A stretch of DNA of 35,094 bases, from the NCBI RefSeq assembly GCF_945882965.1, contig NZ_CAMCWY010000026.1, positions 1 through 35,094 of the forward strand, in the 5' to 3' direction. How positions within the stretch are numbered: the first letter of the stretch is position 1; the number at the start of each line of letters is the position of its first letter. Source of the stretch: Sphingorhabdus sp. EL138 (lineage in GTDB: Bacteria; Pseudomonadota; Alphaproteobacteria; Sphingomonadales; Sphingomonadaceae). A model generated the notes under the pieces. It was not told the DNA's origin. It was given only the letters and a program-made list of their open reading frames with translations, and did no database searches. Shown here in pieces: positions 15,856-24,424 of the stretch. A program made the translations under genes and the position numbers.

Positions 15856-17640
15856 ATGAGCTTTCTTATCCGCCAAAAATCTCGCACATCCGATGGCCGG
15901 GAAATTATCCGTGCCTATCCCCATGATGTGCGCGAGATTGTAATTGGCCGTGAAGCGTCGTGCGAAATCCACCTCGCCGATTTGGCCGTTGAACTGCGCC
16001 ATGCCCGTCTAACGTTGCAGGCAAATGGCACGCTTGACCTTGTGGCGCTCGCCGGGAACGGCTTCGAGGTAGATGGTAGCAAAACGTCACAAGCTCTTAT
16101 CGACCCAGCGGGTGGTTCTGAGCTGCGTTTTGGCAGTCATTTGTTGGTCATTTCTGTCGAGGATGGCGTAGTCGTCATCACCGCAGAGCGCATCGAAGTG
16201 CTGTCGGACTCGACCCAGGAAAAAGATGAAATTGGCCTGTTCACGTTACGGTCTATAATGCCCAGCAGGAGGTTGATGGCCTGGGCATTGTCTATCATTA
16301 TTCTGCTGGCTCTGCTGGTTTGGCCTATCCACACATTCTATAATTATCATAACGCCGAAAAGCGGCCTGCAGCTTTTCACGCCGACAGTCTTTGGAGCAG
16401 CGGTTCGCTATCGTCGGCGCACGCAGGATTGGGAATGGATTGCCAGTCTTGCCATACCGAAGCATTTGTTGCGGTGCGCGACAGTTCATGCGTCTCTTGC
16501 CATGAGGACGTCCACGATCATGCCGACCCCAAAAGGCTAAAACTTGCCAAAGCTCCGCTTGATTGGGATGGAAAAATATCGCGTAAAATTGCCGATAGTT
16601 TTAGTCGTCCCGAAGGCCGCTGCGTTGAATGTCATACAGAGCACGAAGGTGCAGGGCCGATGGAAGATACCAAGCAGCAATTTTGCAGCAGCTGCCATAC
16701 CGATATGAACAAGCGGCTGACCGACACTAAGATTGCCAATGCTAGTGATTTCGGCACTGCGCATCCCCAATTCAAGCCAGAGGTGATCACGGCGAACGGT
16801 TCTCCACCAACACGGGAGCGGATATCGCTCGATCAAAAGCCGGTGGAAGATAGCGGATTGAAGTTCCCGCACGATGTGCATCTGTCACGGACCAATGGCG
16901 TCGCGCGCATGGCTGAACGGCTGGGTAAGCAATATGATTTTGGTCAGGCGCTTGAGTGTAAGGATTGTCACGTAAAGACGCCTGATGGCGTTGGGTTTAA
17001 GCCGATCGATATGGAGCAGAATTGCTCGCAGTGTCATAATCTCGGCATTGAAAAGATCGGCAACACAGTGCGCACATTGCGCCATGGCGACCCAAAAATG
17101 GTCGTCGCTGACCTACGCGCATTTTATCGCGCAGGGGGCCCCTACAGTGTGCGCACGCATCAGTCCATGGAGGGACGCAGGCGTCCAGGTAATTATGCCC
17201 GTAGCGAACCCTATTATGCCTATTTTGGTAGCGTGAATTACAGCCGTGCTGACAGCGCCATCCGCTCTGTCTTTTCAAAGGGCGGGGCATGCTATGACTG
17301 CCATACCGTCATCGCGCCACCTGCCGGTTCAGACAATTGGCAGGTGCAAAAGGTCCATCAAACATCGCGCTTTATGATGAAGGGCTGGTTCGACCATGCG
17401 GCGCATGACACTGAAACCTGCTCATCTTGTCACGCGGCGACAAAGTCAGGTAGTGCCAGCGAATTATTGCTACCGGGTATCAAGACATGTCGAACATGTC
17501 ACGGCGGTGAGGCCTCTAATACAGATGTTCCATCGAGTTGCGCAATGTGCCATAGTTTCCACGCAGATGAAGGTGCGCCATGGGTGCCGAAGTTTAATAT
17601 GGCACGGAAACGAGATATAGGTGAAACTAGGGTAGAATAA
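15856..17640 (+). CDS. FHA-domain, membrane-anchored decaheme c-type cytochrome
   Basis: The 594-residue protein joins a cytoplasmic signalling domain to a periplasmic electron carrier. Residues about 25-100 form an FHA phosphothreonine-binding domain (IVIGREASCEIHL, then LRHARL and GNGFEVDG). One membrane helix (about 140-160) follows, then ten CxxCH haem motifs from C196 to the C-terminus: CQSCH, CVSCH, CVECH, CSSCH, CKDCH, CSQCH, CYDCH, CSSCH, CRTCH and CAMCH, with many extra histidines for axial ligation. I chose the ATG at 15856 because GGAG lies at 15851-15854 and the upstream gene stops at 15848. A start at 15802 would overlap that gene by 47 bases. No cleavable signal is present, so the FHA part should stay inside the cell. 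Phosphorylation-dependent docking, perhaps to the flavoprotein, is inferred. No protein kinase gene is in the window. Confidence 0.9.
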   Translation: MSFLIRQKSRTSDGREIIRAYPHDVREIVIGREASCEIHLADLAVELRHARLTLQANGTLDLVALAGNGFEVDGSKTSQALIDPAGGSELRFGSHLLVISVEDGVVVITAERIEVLSDSTQEKDEIGLFTLRSIMPSRRLMAWALSIIILLALLVWPIHTFYNYHNAEKRPAAFHADSLWSSGSLSSAHAGLGMDCQSCHTEAFVAVRDSSCVSCHEDVHDHADPKRLKLAKAPLDWDGKISRKIADSFSRPEGRCVECHTEHEGAGPMEDTKQQFCSSCHTDMNKRLTDTKIANASDFGTAHPQFKPEVITANGSPPTRERISLDQKPVEDSGLKFPHDVHLSRTNGVARMAERLGKQYDFGQALECKDCHVKTPDGVGFKPIDMEQNCSQCHNLGIEKIGNTVRTLRHGDPKMVVADLRAFYRAGGPYSVRTHQSMEGRRRPGNYARSEPYYAYFGSVNYSRADSAIRSVFSKGGACYDCHTVIAPPAGSDNWQVQKVHQTSRFMMKGWFDHAAHDTETCSSCHAATKSGSASELLLPGIKTCRTCHGGEASNTDVPSSCAMCHSFHADEGAPWVPKFNMARKRDIGETRVE

Positions 17641-17641
17641 C

Positions 17642-18520
17642 ATGGAACCTAGATCGAAGGAACGATTTGCTTTGCTAATTGCTCAGGTTACCGACATTCA
17701 TTTAGGATTTGATCGGGATGATCCGGCCGAGTTCAACCGCAAGCGTCTTGATCAGGTGTTGCGGCATTTGAACAATGGCCCCAACCGACCCGACTTGCTG
17801 ATCGCCACAGGTGATTTGACTGAACATGGGGCTGCTGCCAGCTACAGGCAGTTGGCCGATGCGTTTAGCATCTGCAGTTTTCCCGTTCACATGTGCCTTG
17901 GCAATCACGATATCCGAAGCAATTTTACCGCGCAATTTCCTGAAGTTCCTGTGGTAGATGGGTTCGTTCAATATGCGTTGGAAGCTGGCGGTGTTCGAAT
18001 ACTAATGCTCGACACTCTGGAAGAGGGACGTCACGGCGGCGCTTTTTGTGACACGCGCGCCAAATGGCTTCGAATGACACTTGCACAAGACCGTGACACT
18101 CCTACCATTATTGGCATGCATCATCCACCTGTCGAAATCGGCATCGCGTGGATGAACACCCATGCTGAAGAACAATGGGTGAGCAACTTCACCCAAGCCA
18201 TTCAGGATGCTCCCAACATAAAGGGAATAATGTGCGGCCATGTCCACAGATCCATTGCTGTGCCGTGGCAGGGGGCAGCCGTTACCATCTGCTCCTCAAC
18301 TGCGGCGCAAGTGGCGTTAGACTTGAGCCCGATTGATCCCGAAAAGCCGGATAACAGGCCCATGATCATCGCCGATCATCCCGCTTATGCGCTGCACCTT
18401 TGGAACGGACGGGAACTCGTATCACATTTCGACAGTGCAGGCGACCAAGCCATTCTGGCTAAATACGACAGCCATTTGCAGCCTTTCATTAAAAAGCTGA
18501 TTGGCGAGCGCCCTAGCTAG
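17642..18520 (+). CDS. CpdA-like class III cyclic-nucleotide phosphodiesterase (calcineurin-like)
   Basis: The 292-residue metallophosphoesterase has every metal-site motif of the class III cAMP phosphodiesterases: D18 and H20 (VTDIHLG), D58 (ATGDLTEHG), N88/H89 (CLGNHD), H160/H161 (MHHPP), and H200/H202 (CGHVHRS). The motif order and length match CpdA, which hydrolyses 3',5'-cAMP. There is no signal peptide, so it acts in the cytoplasm. It is the last gene of the plus operon, starting one base after the stop of the FHA-decaheme gene. Placement in one operon with a protein that has two cNMP-binding domains suggests it removes the ligand of that protein. Related enzymes can use other phosphodiesters, so cAMP specificity is likely but unproven. 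Its last 8 bases overlap the last 8 bases of the convergent decaheme gene. Confidence 0.85.
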   Translation: MEPRSKERFALLIAQVTDIHLGFDRDDPAEFNRKRLDQVLRHLNNGPNRPDLLIATGDLTEHGAAASYRQLADAFSICSFPVHMCLGNHDIRSNFTAQFPEVPVVDGFVQYALEAGGVRILMLDTLEEGRHGGAFCDTRAKWLRMTLAQDRDTPTIIGMHHPPVEIGIAWMNTHAEEQWVSNFTQAIQDAPNIKGIMCGHVHRSIAVPWQGAAVTICSSTAAQVALDLSPIDPEKPDNRPMIIADHPAYALHLWNGRELVSHFDSAGDQAILAKYDSHLQPFIKKLIGERPS

Positions 18521-21500
18521 GTGACTTTAAGGGCGGCCGCCAATTGGTTACTTCCGCATCATCAGTTACCATATAGGGCTTACCGAGGCTGTTAAGGAAA
18601 AGCCTCTCCATCTCCGCCCGGGTAAACGGCCGTGAACCCAATCGGCCAAATACCGCAATTTGTTTTCCGCTTTCATCTACGGCACGGTCACGGTCGATTC
18701 CCTTGGAAATGGCATAAGCAGGCCAAGGCGTTTTTGTCCAAGCAATCAGTTCCGGTTTTGGCGCAGGCGAGAAGCCATAATAATTGGGCTGGGTCGACGG
18801 CGAAGTTAGTTGGATTACCTTCATCCCGTTTTTGCCGTCGGCGACATATGCGAAAGCCGAGGCGTTGGTCGAGCCCACGACAACGTCTTCGGCATCCGAC
18901 AATTGCCCGCCAAATGTTTCTTTGAGATAAATAAATGGCGCTGCGGGTTTTGTGACATTGACGATGACCAAGCCATCCTGCTTGGCGGCAACATATAGAT
19001 ATGTGCGCGCGACATAGAGTTTCCGGGCATTGGCCAGCGCGATAGTGCCTTGCGGCACCGCTACGGGTTCGGCCAATTTTGTCACGTCAAATAACTTCAC
19101 ACCCTCTGCATCGCTGACCCAAAGATAGCGAAATTGGATCGCTGACGCCCGCGCATCGTTAAGTTTAATCACAGCAGTTGTTTTTGGCCGCATTGGGTTG
19201 TCGAGATCGACGACGACCAGCCCGACGTCGGCGGTCACATAAGCATAATGTCCGGCAAGCGTAATATGACGCGCACCTTTCAAAACGCCTTGATCGTTCC
19301 AAGTCACCGCACGTTTCAGGAAGTTATTGCGGAATTCCCCATCAGCCATTGTGTTCACATCGACGAGGATGAGTCCTTCGACGCTATCAGTGATAACTGC
19401 GAAATTATAGATCGGGTGGAACGCCTGCTCCTGATTGGCTTCACGCATTTCGGGCGTGTTGCGCAATGGGTTGATCGGCTGGTTGGTTGCCAGCGCCATG
19501 CAAGTTGCGTTCTTCGATTTGACCCGGGTGTTGTGGCCGAACTTGGAAAACGGCCCCGACAAGATCCGCTCGGAAAAGCCCTTATTGGCAATCGAGGCAA
19601 CGTCATAAACCTGAAAGCCACGATTCCCCTGCGCCACATACATATATTCACCCCGCAGCTGCAGGCAGCCAACTTTATCGCCAGTGCCTTGAACAATGTT
19701 GACGAATTCTTCTGTCGCGTCGGTTTCACCCGAAACATTTTTGTCGAATGTCTTGCCGCGCACCCAATTTTTAAGCTCGCGGCCATTTTGCTCCACATGG
19801 AGCTTGTAATAATCAGGGTAGGCATAGCGTTGCAGGTACGAACCAATAACGGCTTGTGGTTCATCCCATTCGGTCACGCGTACCGCTTCAAAGCCGCCTT
19901 CCAGGCCAACCCATGCGTTTAAGCCCACGAAATTGACGTAATTTGTGCCCAGCAGCATTAATTGCGCCATGATTGCGTTATTGTCTCCCGTTGCCGACAA
20001 ATGGCAATCGGTACATTGCTTCGTTTCAGTTTTTCTGACCGTGTGTGGGAAATGCGGAGCAAAGGCTTGGCTGGAGAATCCGATTGAGCTGATAGGTGGC
20101 TGTTGGATATAGATGCGCTCGCGGTTGACGTTTGTTGACGACAGAACCAGCGCAGAAGTAGAGCGAACGGGTGCGATGATATTGCCCTTGGTCGTCTGAT
20201 GCCGCCCGAGCTGGAACATATCTTCACGCGCCACCTGCGGGTTATAGGTCGCAAAATTTCGTGTCTCTTCTTCCTCATATTTATGCGTTTTTGTTTTCCA
20301 ATTGGCCTCGATTGGCAAATGGCATCCGCCGCAACTAGTGGTCCAGGACAGATGGCACGTGAAACAGGTCATTTTGTCGTCACCGTGGGCGCGCTCGTCT
20401 AAGGGTACATCAAGTCCATATGTATAGTCGCCAGTTTCTTTGCCCGCGCGACGCATAAGTTTTGCACGCGCCGCTTTGGCGTTGAATTGTCCGCTGCCGG
20501 GGTTCATACTATCTTTAACCAAGCTGACTTCCCACTCCAGCTTGGGGTCAACGATTGAGCGCTGTATCAGCTTGCGGCTGCCATCAGATTCAAACAGCCA
20601 TTCGAAACGGCGGCGCCCATCGGCATTGCGGAGCAGCGCGAGATTGTTCCCCTGCGGACGCGCAGCCGGACCAGATGTCATCAGCGTTGGGTAAGCGTCG
20701 GCGGTGCCGTGACAATCTTTGCAGCCTATCTCGACAGCATTGGCGACCTCTGTGTAGATCAGACCATTGCCATGGCTGTCCTGCGCGAAATGACAGTCTG
20801 CACATTGCAGCCCTTTCTCGGCATGAATATCCATCATATGCACGGTCTTACCGGGATTTATACCGGGCTCGACAAATTTGCCTTCACCCTTTTTGCGCCA
20901 TTTTTCAGGATCGTCGGGTGCAACTATCTTACCCTCAGCGTCAAGCAAATTCCCCTCGCGGTCGCGCTTGAAAATGCCGCGGAAATTCCAACCATGGCCG
21001 TGATAATCGGCAAATTGGGTTTCTTTTAACTTAGGGTTAAGGTCATACACATTACGCAGGAAATCGAGATCCGACCATTTGCCCTTGGGTGCTGCAGCCT
21101 CAGGATTGCGGTCAAGAACTTTGAATTTTTCCGCCGCTGTTGGATATTTCTGCTTTTCGGGCCACATGGATGGCGCGTCAGATTCATAATCCCACATCGT
21201 ATAGCCGAGATAACTGTTCAGGAAGATGTTCGGCTGATGCATGTGGCAATTCATGCACTGCGATGTTGGTATCGCGCGGGTGAATATGTGGCGAAGGGGG
21301 TGCCCCTTTTCCTTGATAGGTCCTTCATTATAGCCGGGCTCTTTCACAGCGCCATGGCCTTTGTCATCATGATCAACCGGTTCCATCTTATTGGCAATGG
21401 TCGGGTCAATCGTCTGCGTTTGTCCGTCGCGGCCATATTGGGAATAGCCCAGACTGTGCCGTGGCTCGCGGTCATTCGCATATACAACATGGCATGCAGC

Positions 21501-22517
21501 ACAGCCCGAATGGCGATAATCACCCGGTTGATCATTTGTCCCCATGAACCACATGAATGGGTCGTTTAGGCGTGTTTTGTGAATATTGAGAATGGGTATG
21601 GCAACGCGCAATCCGGTGGCTGGACCGCGATTGGACTGCTTGAGATCTGGACGCCCCGGTTCCTCGAGCCGCTGTATGCTGCCAGTCGGATTGGGTAGGC
21701 CAACTTCAGCAAACTGCGTATTGATGTTGCGCCCGCCGCGTTCAAAGACGCGGAAAACATCGCCGGGCGGAACTACTGTCCACATCGGCAGCGGATACAG
21801 CACCGCCAACGCACCGCGTTTTTTCTGTTCATCGGTAACTGTGCCCGGCGGAGTGCCAGGCGACATGATTTTCGCCGGCTCGCCGTGCTTGGTGTAAGCT
21901 TCGCCTGTTACATAATTTTTATACGGCAGTATGCCATTATTATAGGCCGCTCCGCCCCAGAGCATCGCGCCAGTTGCCATAATCGAACGTTCGCCCGCTT
22001 CGATGACTTCCATATGGCAAGCGCCACAAGATTCCCGGACGACGCGGTAATCAGTCGGGTTGTTGAACCGGATGAATTCCGGGCTTTCCTGGTTCAGCAA
22101 CGTGTAGCTGCGTTTGGGATTGGCAGACGAAGGAAAATGCCAGCTTTTTGGATATTTGGGAAGCACGTGTGCCTTGTCACGCGCTGCGACATAGGCAGGA
22201 TCATCATGTTTCAGATTGGAATTACCCATGACTTTCGGATCGCCACCATGACAATCAACGCAACCCAGTTGCACGGCTGGCGAGCTGTGCATGGTCGGCG
22301 CGTCTGTTTGGATGTGACAGGAATAGCAGCCTGATGATTTTGCCAGCACATCTGAAGCTTCTTGCGTACGCGGTGCAGGCGGAAAGGTCGGGTAGATACG
22401 CTCTACGGGTTTCTCCTTGTCCGCAGCATAAGCCAATGACGCTGCAAACACGCAGCATAGCAGCAGTAAAATGACTGTCCAAATCCGGTTGCGGTTGAAG
22501 GTAAAATCGGCACGCAT
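18513..22517 (-). CDS. Decaheme c-type cytochrome fused to an LVIVD-repeat beta-propeller
   Basis: The 1,334-residue exported protein has a signal peptide (RIWTVILLLLCCVFAASLAYA, cleaved near residue 31) without a lipobox. Ten CxxCH motifs lie between about residues 62 and 835: CYSCH, CVDCH, CGACH, CAACH, CMNCH, CADCH, CKDCH, CFTCH, CGGCH and CTDCH. From about 940 to 1245 come LVIVD-type blades (GLILVDVNT, GLVVVDLDNP, GVKLFDVTK, GLVIVNVTKP, GMKVIQL), which fold as a propeller in surface and periplasmic proteins. I place the start at ATG 22517, which shares one base with the stop of the beta-barrel gene, and not at the TTG one codon earlier. The protein is the likely distal electron carrier or terminal reductase, with the propeller as a binding or docking surface. 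The substrate is unknown. It is the last gene of the minus operon. Confidence 0.9.
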   Translation of the reverse strand: MRADFTFNRNRIWTVILLLLCCVFAASLAYAADKEKPVERIYPTFPPAPRTQEASDVLAKSSGCYSCHIQTDAPTMHSSPAVQLGCVDCHGGDPKVMGNSNLKHDDPAYVAARDKAHVLPKYPKSWHFPSSANPKRSYTLLNQESPEFIRFNNPTDYRVVRESCGACHMEVIEAGERSIMATGAMLWGGAAYNNGILPYKNYVTGEAYTKHGEPAKIMSPGTPPGTVTDEQKKRGALAVLYPLPMWTVVPPGDVFRVFERGGRNINTQFAEVGLPNPTGSIQRLEEPGRPDLKQSNRGPATGLRVAIPILNIHKTRLNDPFMWFMGTNDQPGDYRHSGCAACHVVYANDREPRHSLGYSQYGRDGQTQTIDPTIANKMEPVDHDDKGHGAVKEPGYNEGPIKEKGHPLRHIFTRAIPTSQCMNCHMHQPNIFLNSYLGYTMWDYESDAPSMWPEKQKYPTAAEKFKVLDRNPEAAAPKGKWSDLDFLRNVYDLNPKLKETQFADYHGHGWNFRGIFKRDREGNLLDAEGKIVAPDDPEKWRKKGEGKFVEPGINPGKTVHMMDIHAEKGLQCADCHFAQDSHGNGLIYTEVANAVEIGCKDCHGTADAYPTLMTSGPAARPQGNNLALLRNADGRRRFEWLFESDGSRKLIQRSIVDPKLEWEVSLVKDSMNPGSGQFNAKAARAKLMRRAGKETGDYTYGLDVPLDERAHGDDKMTCFTCHLSWTTSCGGCHLPIEANWKTKTHKYEEEETRNFATYNPQVAREDMFQLGRHQTTKGNIIAPVRSTSALVLSSTNVNRERIYIQQPPISSIGFSSQAFAPHFPHTVRKTETKQCTDCHLSATGDNNAIMAQLMLLGTNYVNFVGLNAWVGLEGGFEAVRVTEWDEPQAVIGSYLQRYAYPDYYKLHVEQNGRELKNWVRGKTFDKNVSGETDATEEFVNIVQGTGDKVGCLQLRGEYMYVAQGNRGFQVYDVASIANKGFSERILSGPFSKFGHNTRVKSKNATCMALATNQPINPLRNTPEMREANQEQAFHPIYNFAVITDSVEGLILVDVNTMADGEFRNNFLKRAVTWNDQGVLKGARHITLAGHYAYVTADVGLVVVDLDNPMRPKTTAVIKLNDARASAIQFRYLWVSDAEGVKLFDVTKLAEPVAVPQGTIALANARKLYVARTYLYVAAKQDGLVIVNVTKPAAPFIYLKETFGGQLSDAEDVVVGSTNASAFAYVADGKNGMKVIQLTSPSTQPNYYGFSPAPKPELIAWTKTPWPAYAISKGIDRDRAVDESGKQIAVFGRLGSRPFTRAEMERLFLNSLGKPYMVTDDAEVTNWRPPLKSPS

Positions 22518-24424
22518 CAATAGGTCAATATCACGTTGGCGAGCAGGGAGTAATAATGTTTGTTGCGCGGTCGGTTGGTAAACAAATCTTTGAATCCTTT
22601 ACCGGGTAACAACGTTGCAGCCGACAACCGGGCAACGATATTTTGCGTAGCTTTGGGACGCCATATCGCTGCTGCTGACAGGTCGCAACCGATCTCTCTT
22701 GGAATACTACCCTCAGCACGGAGAACTTTCAGATTGGATGTATTTTCGAACCACAGATAGTTGGCGTTTGTTGACAAACGCATCGTCGGGGTAAGATCAA
22801 AATCAGCCCCAGCGCCAAGCAATATCGTGCCAGGATTGTTGAAATTCGACTGGCCTTGTTCTTTAGACGAGCGCAGCGAATTTAATATGCCGTTGCGGCC
22901 ATTGATGCTGATTGCACGGCCACCGCCGGCGAAGGGAATTGTCTGTCGTATCCAATAACTGGTGTCAGCACCTGCAAAAATGGGGTTTTCAAAGATCGCG
23001 TCGAAACCTGTTTCTTTGTTATCAAACGGGTCGCGGTCACCAGTTGCATAAAGACCAGACAGACGGAAGCGCATCCAGTCAAGATCATAGCTTGCTTCAG
23101 CGGCAGTAAAGCCAGCACGGATTTTTGATTTCTGCCCGGTGAAGAAATTCTGACTATCGGTCCCGAGCGCGCCGTAGATTGATGCGGTTAGATTGACCCG
23201 TCCAATGCGGCCATCGGCATTATAACCAAGATAGACAACGTCGTAATTCCGGCCGCGCAAATTACCAAGCAAGGCAGGTCGGACAGGAAAGCCATTATCG
23301 TCAATTTCGACCTGATTTTTCTCACGATTCATATTATAGACGGCGGTAATTTGGCTGGTCAGGCCAGGAATAGGTAGATCTTGCCGATATAGGTTTCCGA
23401 TGAAAACCCAGTCATTGCGCGGTCGCTGAACGACACTATTCAAGCCCGAATTGGTGTCCTTTTCCAAACGCCAGAAGGCGCCCAAATTATACTGCCAGCG
23501 GTTATTATCCCGGTTGCCGAAATAGCGGATGCCTAATTGCTGGTCGTTGAACAGAAACCCCCGGAAATCGCTTTGGAACGGCTGTATGCCCACACGGATC
23601 GATTCAAAGTCATAACGATCCGATGTATTCCGGATGTGATAGTCAACGAACAATTCCTGCAATCCCAGAAAATGATCAAGTCGGTGCGAAGGCTTTGACG
23701 GCTGGACAAACAGCACGCGTTTTTCAGGAACATTTACATAATTGACGTTGAGCGCAAGCGCCACGCGATATTCTATGTCAGGCGGTTTAAAAGCGGTCAG
23801 GCCTTTGATAAGTGCGGCGCCTACGATAAACGTTTGTGAATATACCTCGCTACCGTCGTTACCAAAAATATCCAAATTGCCCGGACGCTCGGTCGTTTGT
23901 ACGCCGACTGGTATCGGGAATGTCCGCGCTTCAACAACCGTATCGCTGACCGCGCTTGCAACGAAAAACCAATCATTGGCCTTGATAGGCAACCACGGCA
24001 CCTTCGCGCGATTGATGGGACGGTCGCCTTTGTAGGTATTCTGGTTGTACGGATCGAACCAGCGCTCCTTCACCAGTCCTAAAGACTGTATAAGGCGCCA
24101 CCTGTCTGGAATTGGAAACTCATCGGTTGGAAATGCCTCAGGTGGAGGAGGACGCACCGCACCAATATTATCTTGCGTGACTTTGTCAGGGAGGCGCGGT
24201 TGATATCCTGGACGTTTGCGACCTTCGATAATGCCATTATCGGGTTCGGCAAGCGGATCGCCTTTGGATTTCTTTGGCAATGAGGTTTCTGCTTCGACTG
24301 GCGCCGCATCCATTACTTGCGCGTCTGCAGCAGTTGGTTCCGGCATCACCCCGACGGCGGCGCGCGCGCTATAAACACTGGTTACTGTGGTTGCTGGCAT
24401 TGGCGGCAGATCGGTAAACATCAT
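22517..24424 (-). CDS. Predicted outer-membrane beta-barrel in the cytochrome operon
   Basis: The 635-residue protein starts with a proline- and acid-rich segment of about 110 residues. A conserved-looking block follows (FPIPDRWRLIQSLGLVKERW then FDPYNQNTYKGDRPI, about 118-150). The rest is long alternating hydrophobic/polar strands rich in aromatic residues, ending in NVILTY with a terminal aromatic, the outer-membrane barrel signature. It sits between the lipoprotein and decaheme genes, so it may act as the pore sleeve for a cytochrome in the manner of MtrB/PioB-type porins, although no sequence similarity to them is visible by eye. ATG 24424 overlaps the upstream stop by 4 bases and follows AGGGG; I prefer it to the GTG at 24436. 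No convincing signal peptide is seen at either start, which is odd for a barrel. The family is not one I can name. Confidence 0.7.
   Translation of the reverse strand: MMFTDLPPMPATTVTSVYSARAAVGVMPEPTAADAQVMDAAPVEAETSLPKKSKGDPLAEPDNGIIEGRKRPGYQPRLPDKVTQDNIGAVRPPPPEAFPTDEFPIPDRWRLIQSLGLVKERWFDPYNQNTYKGDRPINRAKVPWLPIKANDWFFVASAVSDTVVEARTFPIPVGVQTTERPGNLDIFGNDGSEVYSQTFIVGAALIKGLTAFKPPDIEYRVALALNVNYVNVPEKRVLFVQPSKPSHRLDHFLGLQELFVDYHIRNTSDRYDFESIRVGIQPFQSDFRGFLFNDQQLGIRYFGNRDNNRWQYNLGAFWRLEKDTNSGLNSVVQRPRNDWVFIGNLYRQDLPIPGLTSQITAVYNMNREKNQVEIDDNGFPVRPALLGNLRGRNYDVVYLGYNADGRIGRVNLTASIYGALGTDSQNFFTGQKSKIRAGFTAAEASYDLDWMRFRLSGLYATGDRDPFDNKETGFDAIFENPIFAGADTSYWIRQTIPFAGGGRAISINGRNGILNSLRSSKEQGQSNFNNPGTILLGAGADFDLTPTMRLSTNANYLWFENTSNLKVLRAEGSIPREIGCDLSAAAIWRPKATQNIVARLSAATLLPGKGFKDLFTNRPRNKHYYSLLANVILTY

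Noticed and set aside
19248-19922. 224-codon plus-strand open frame within the decaheme-LVIVD gene
   Set aside because: The opposite strand has clear LVIVD-propeller coding, and this frame has no recognisable motif or ribosome site.
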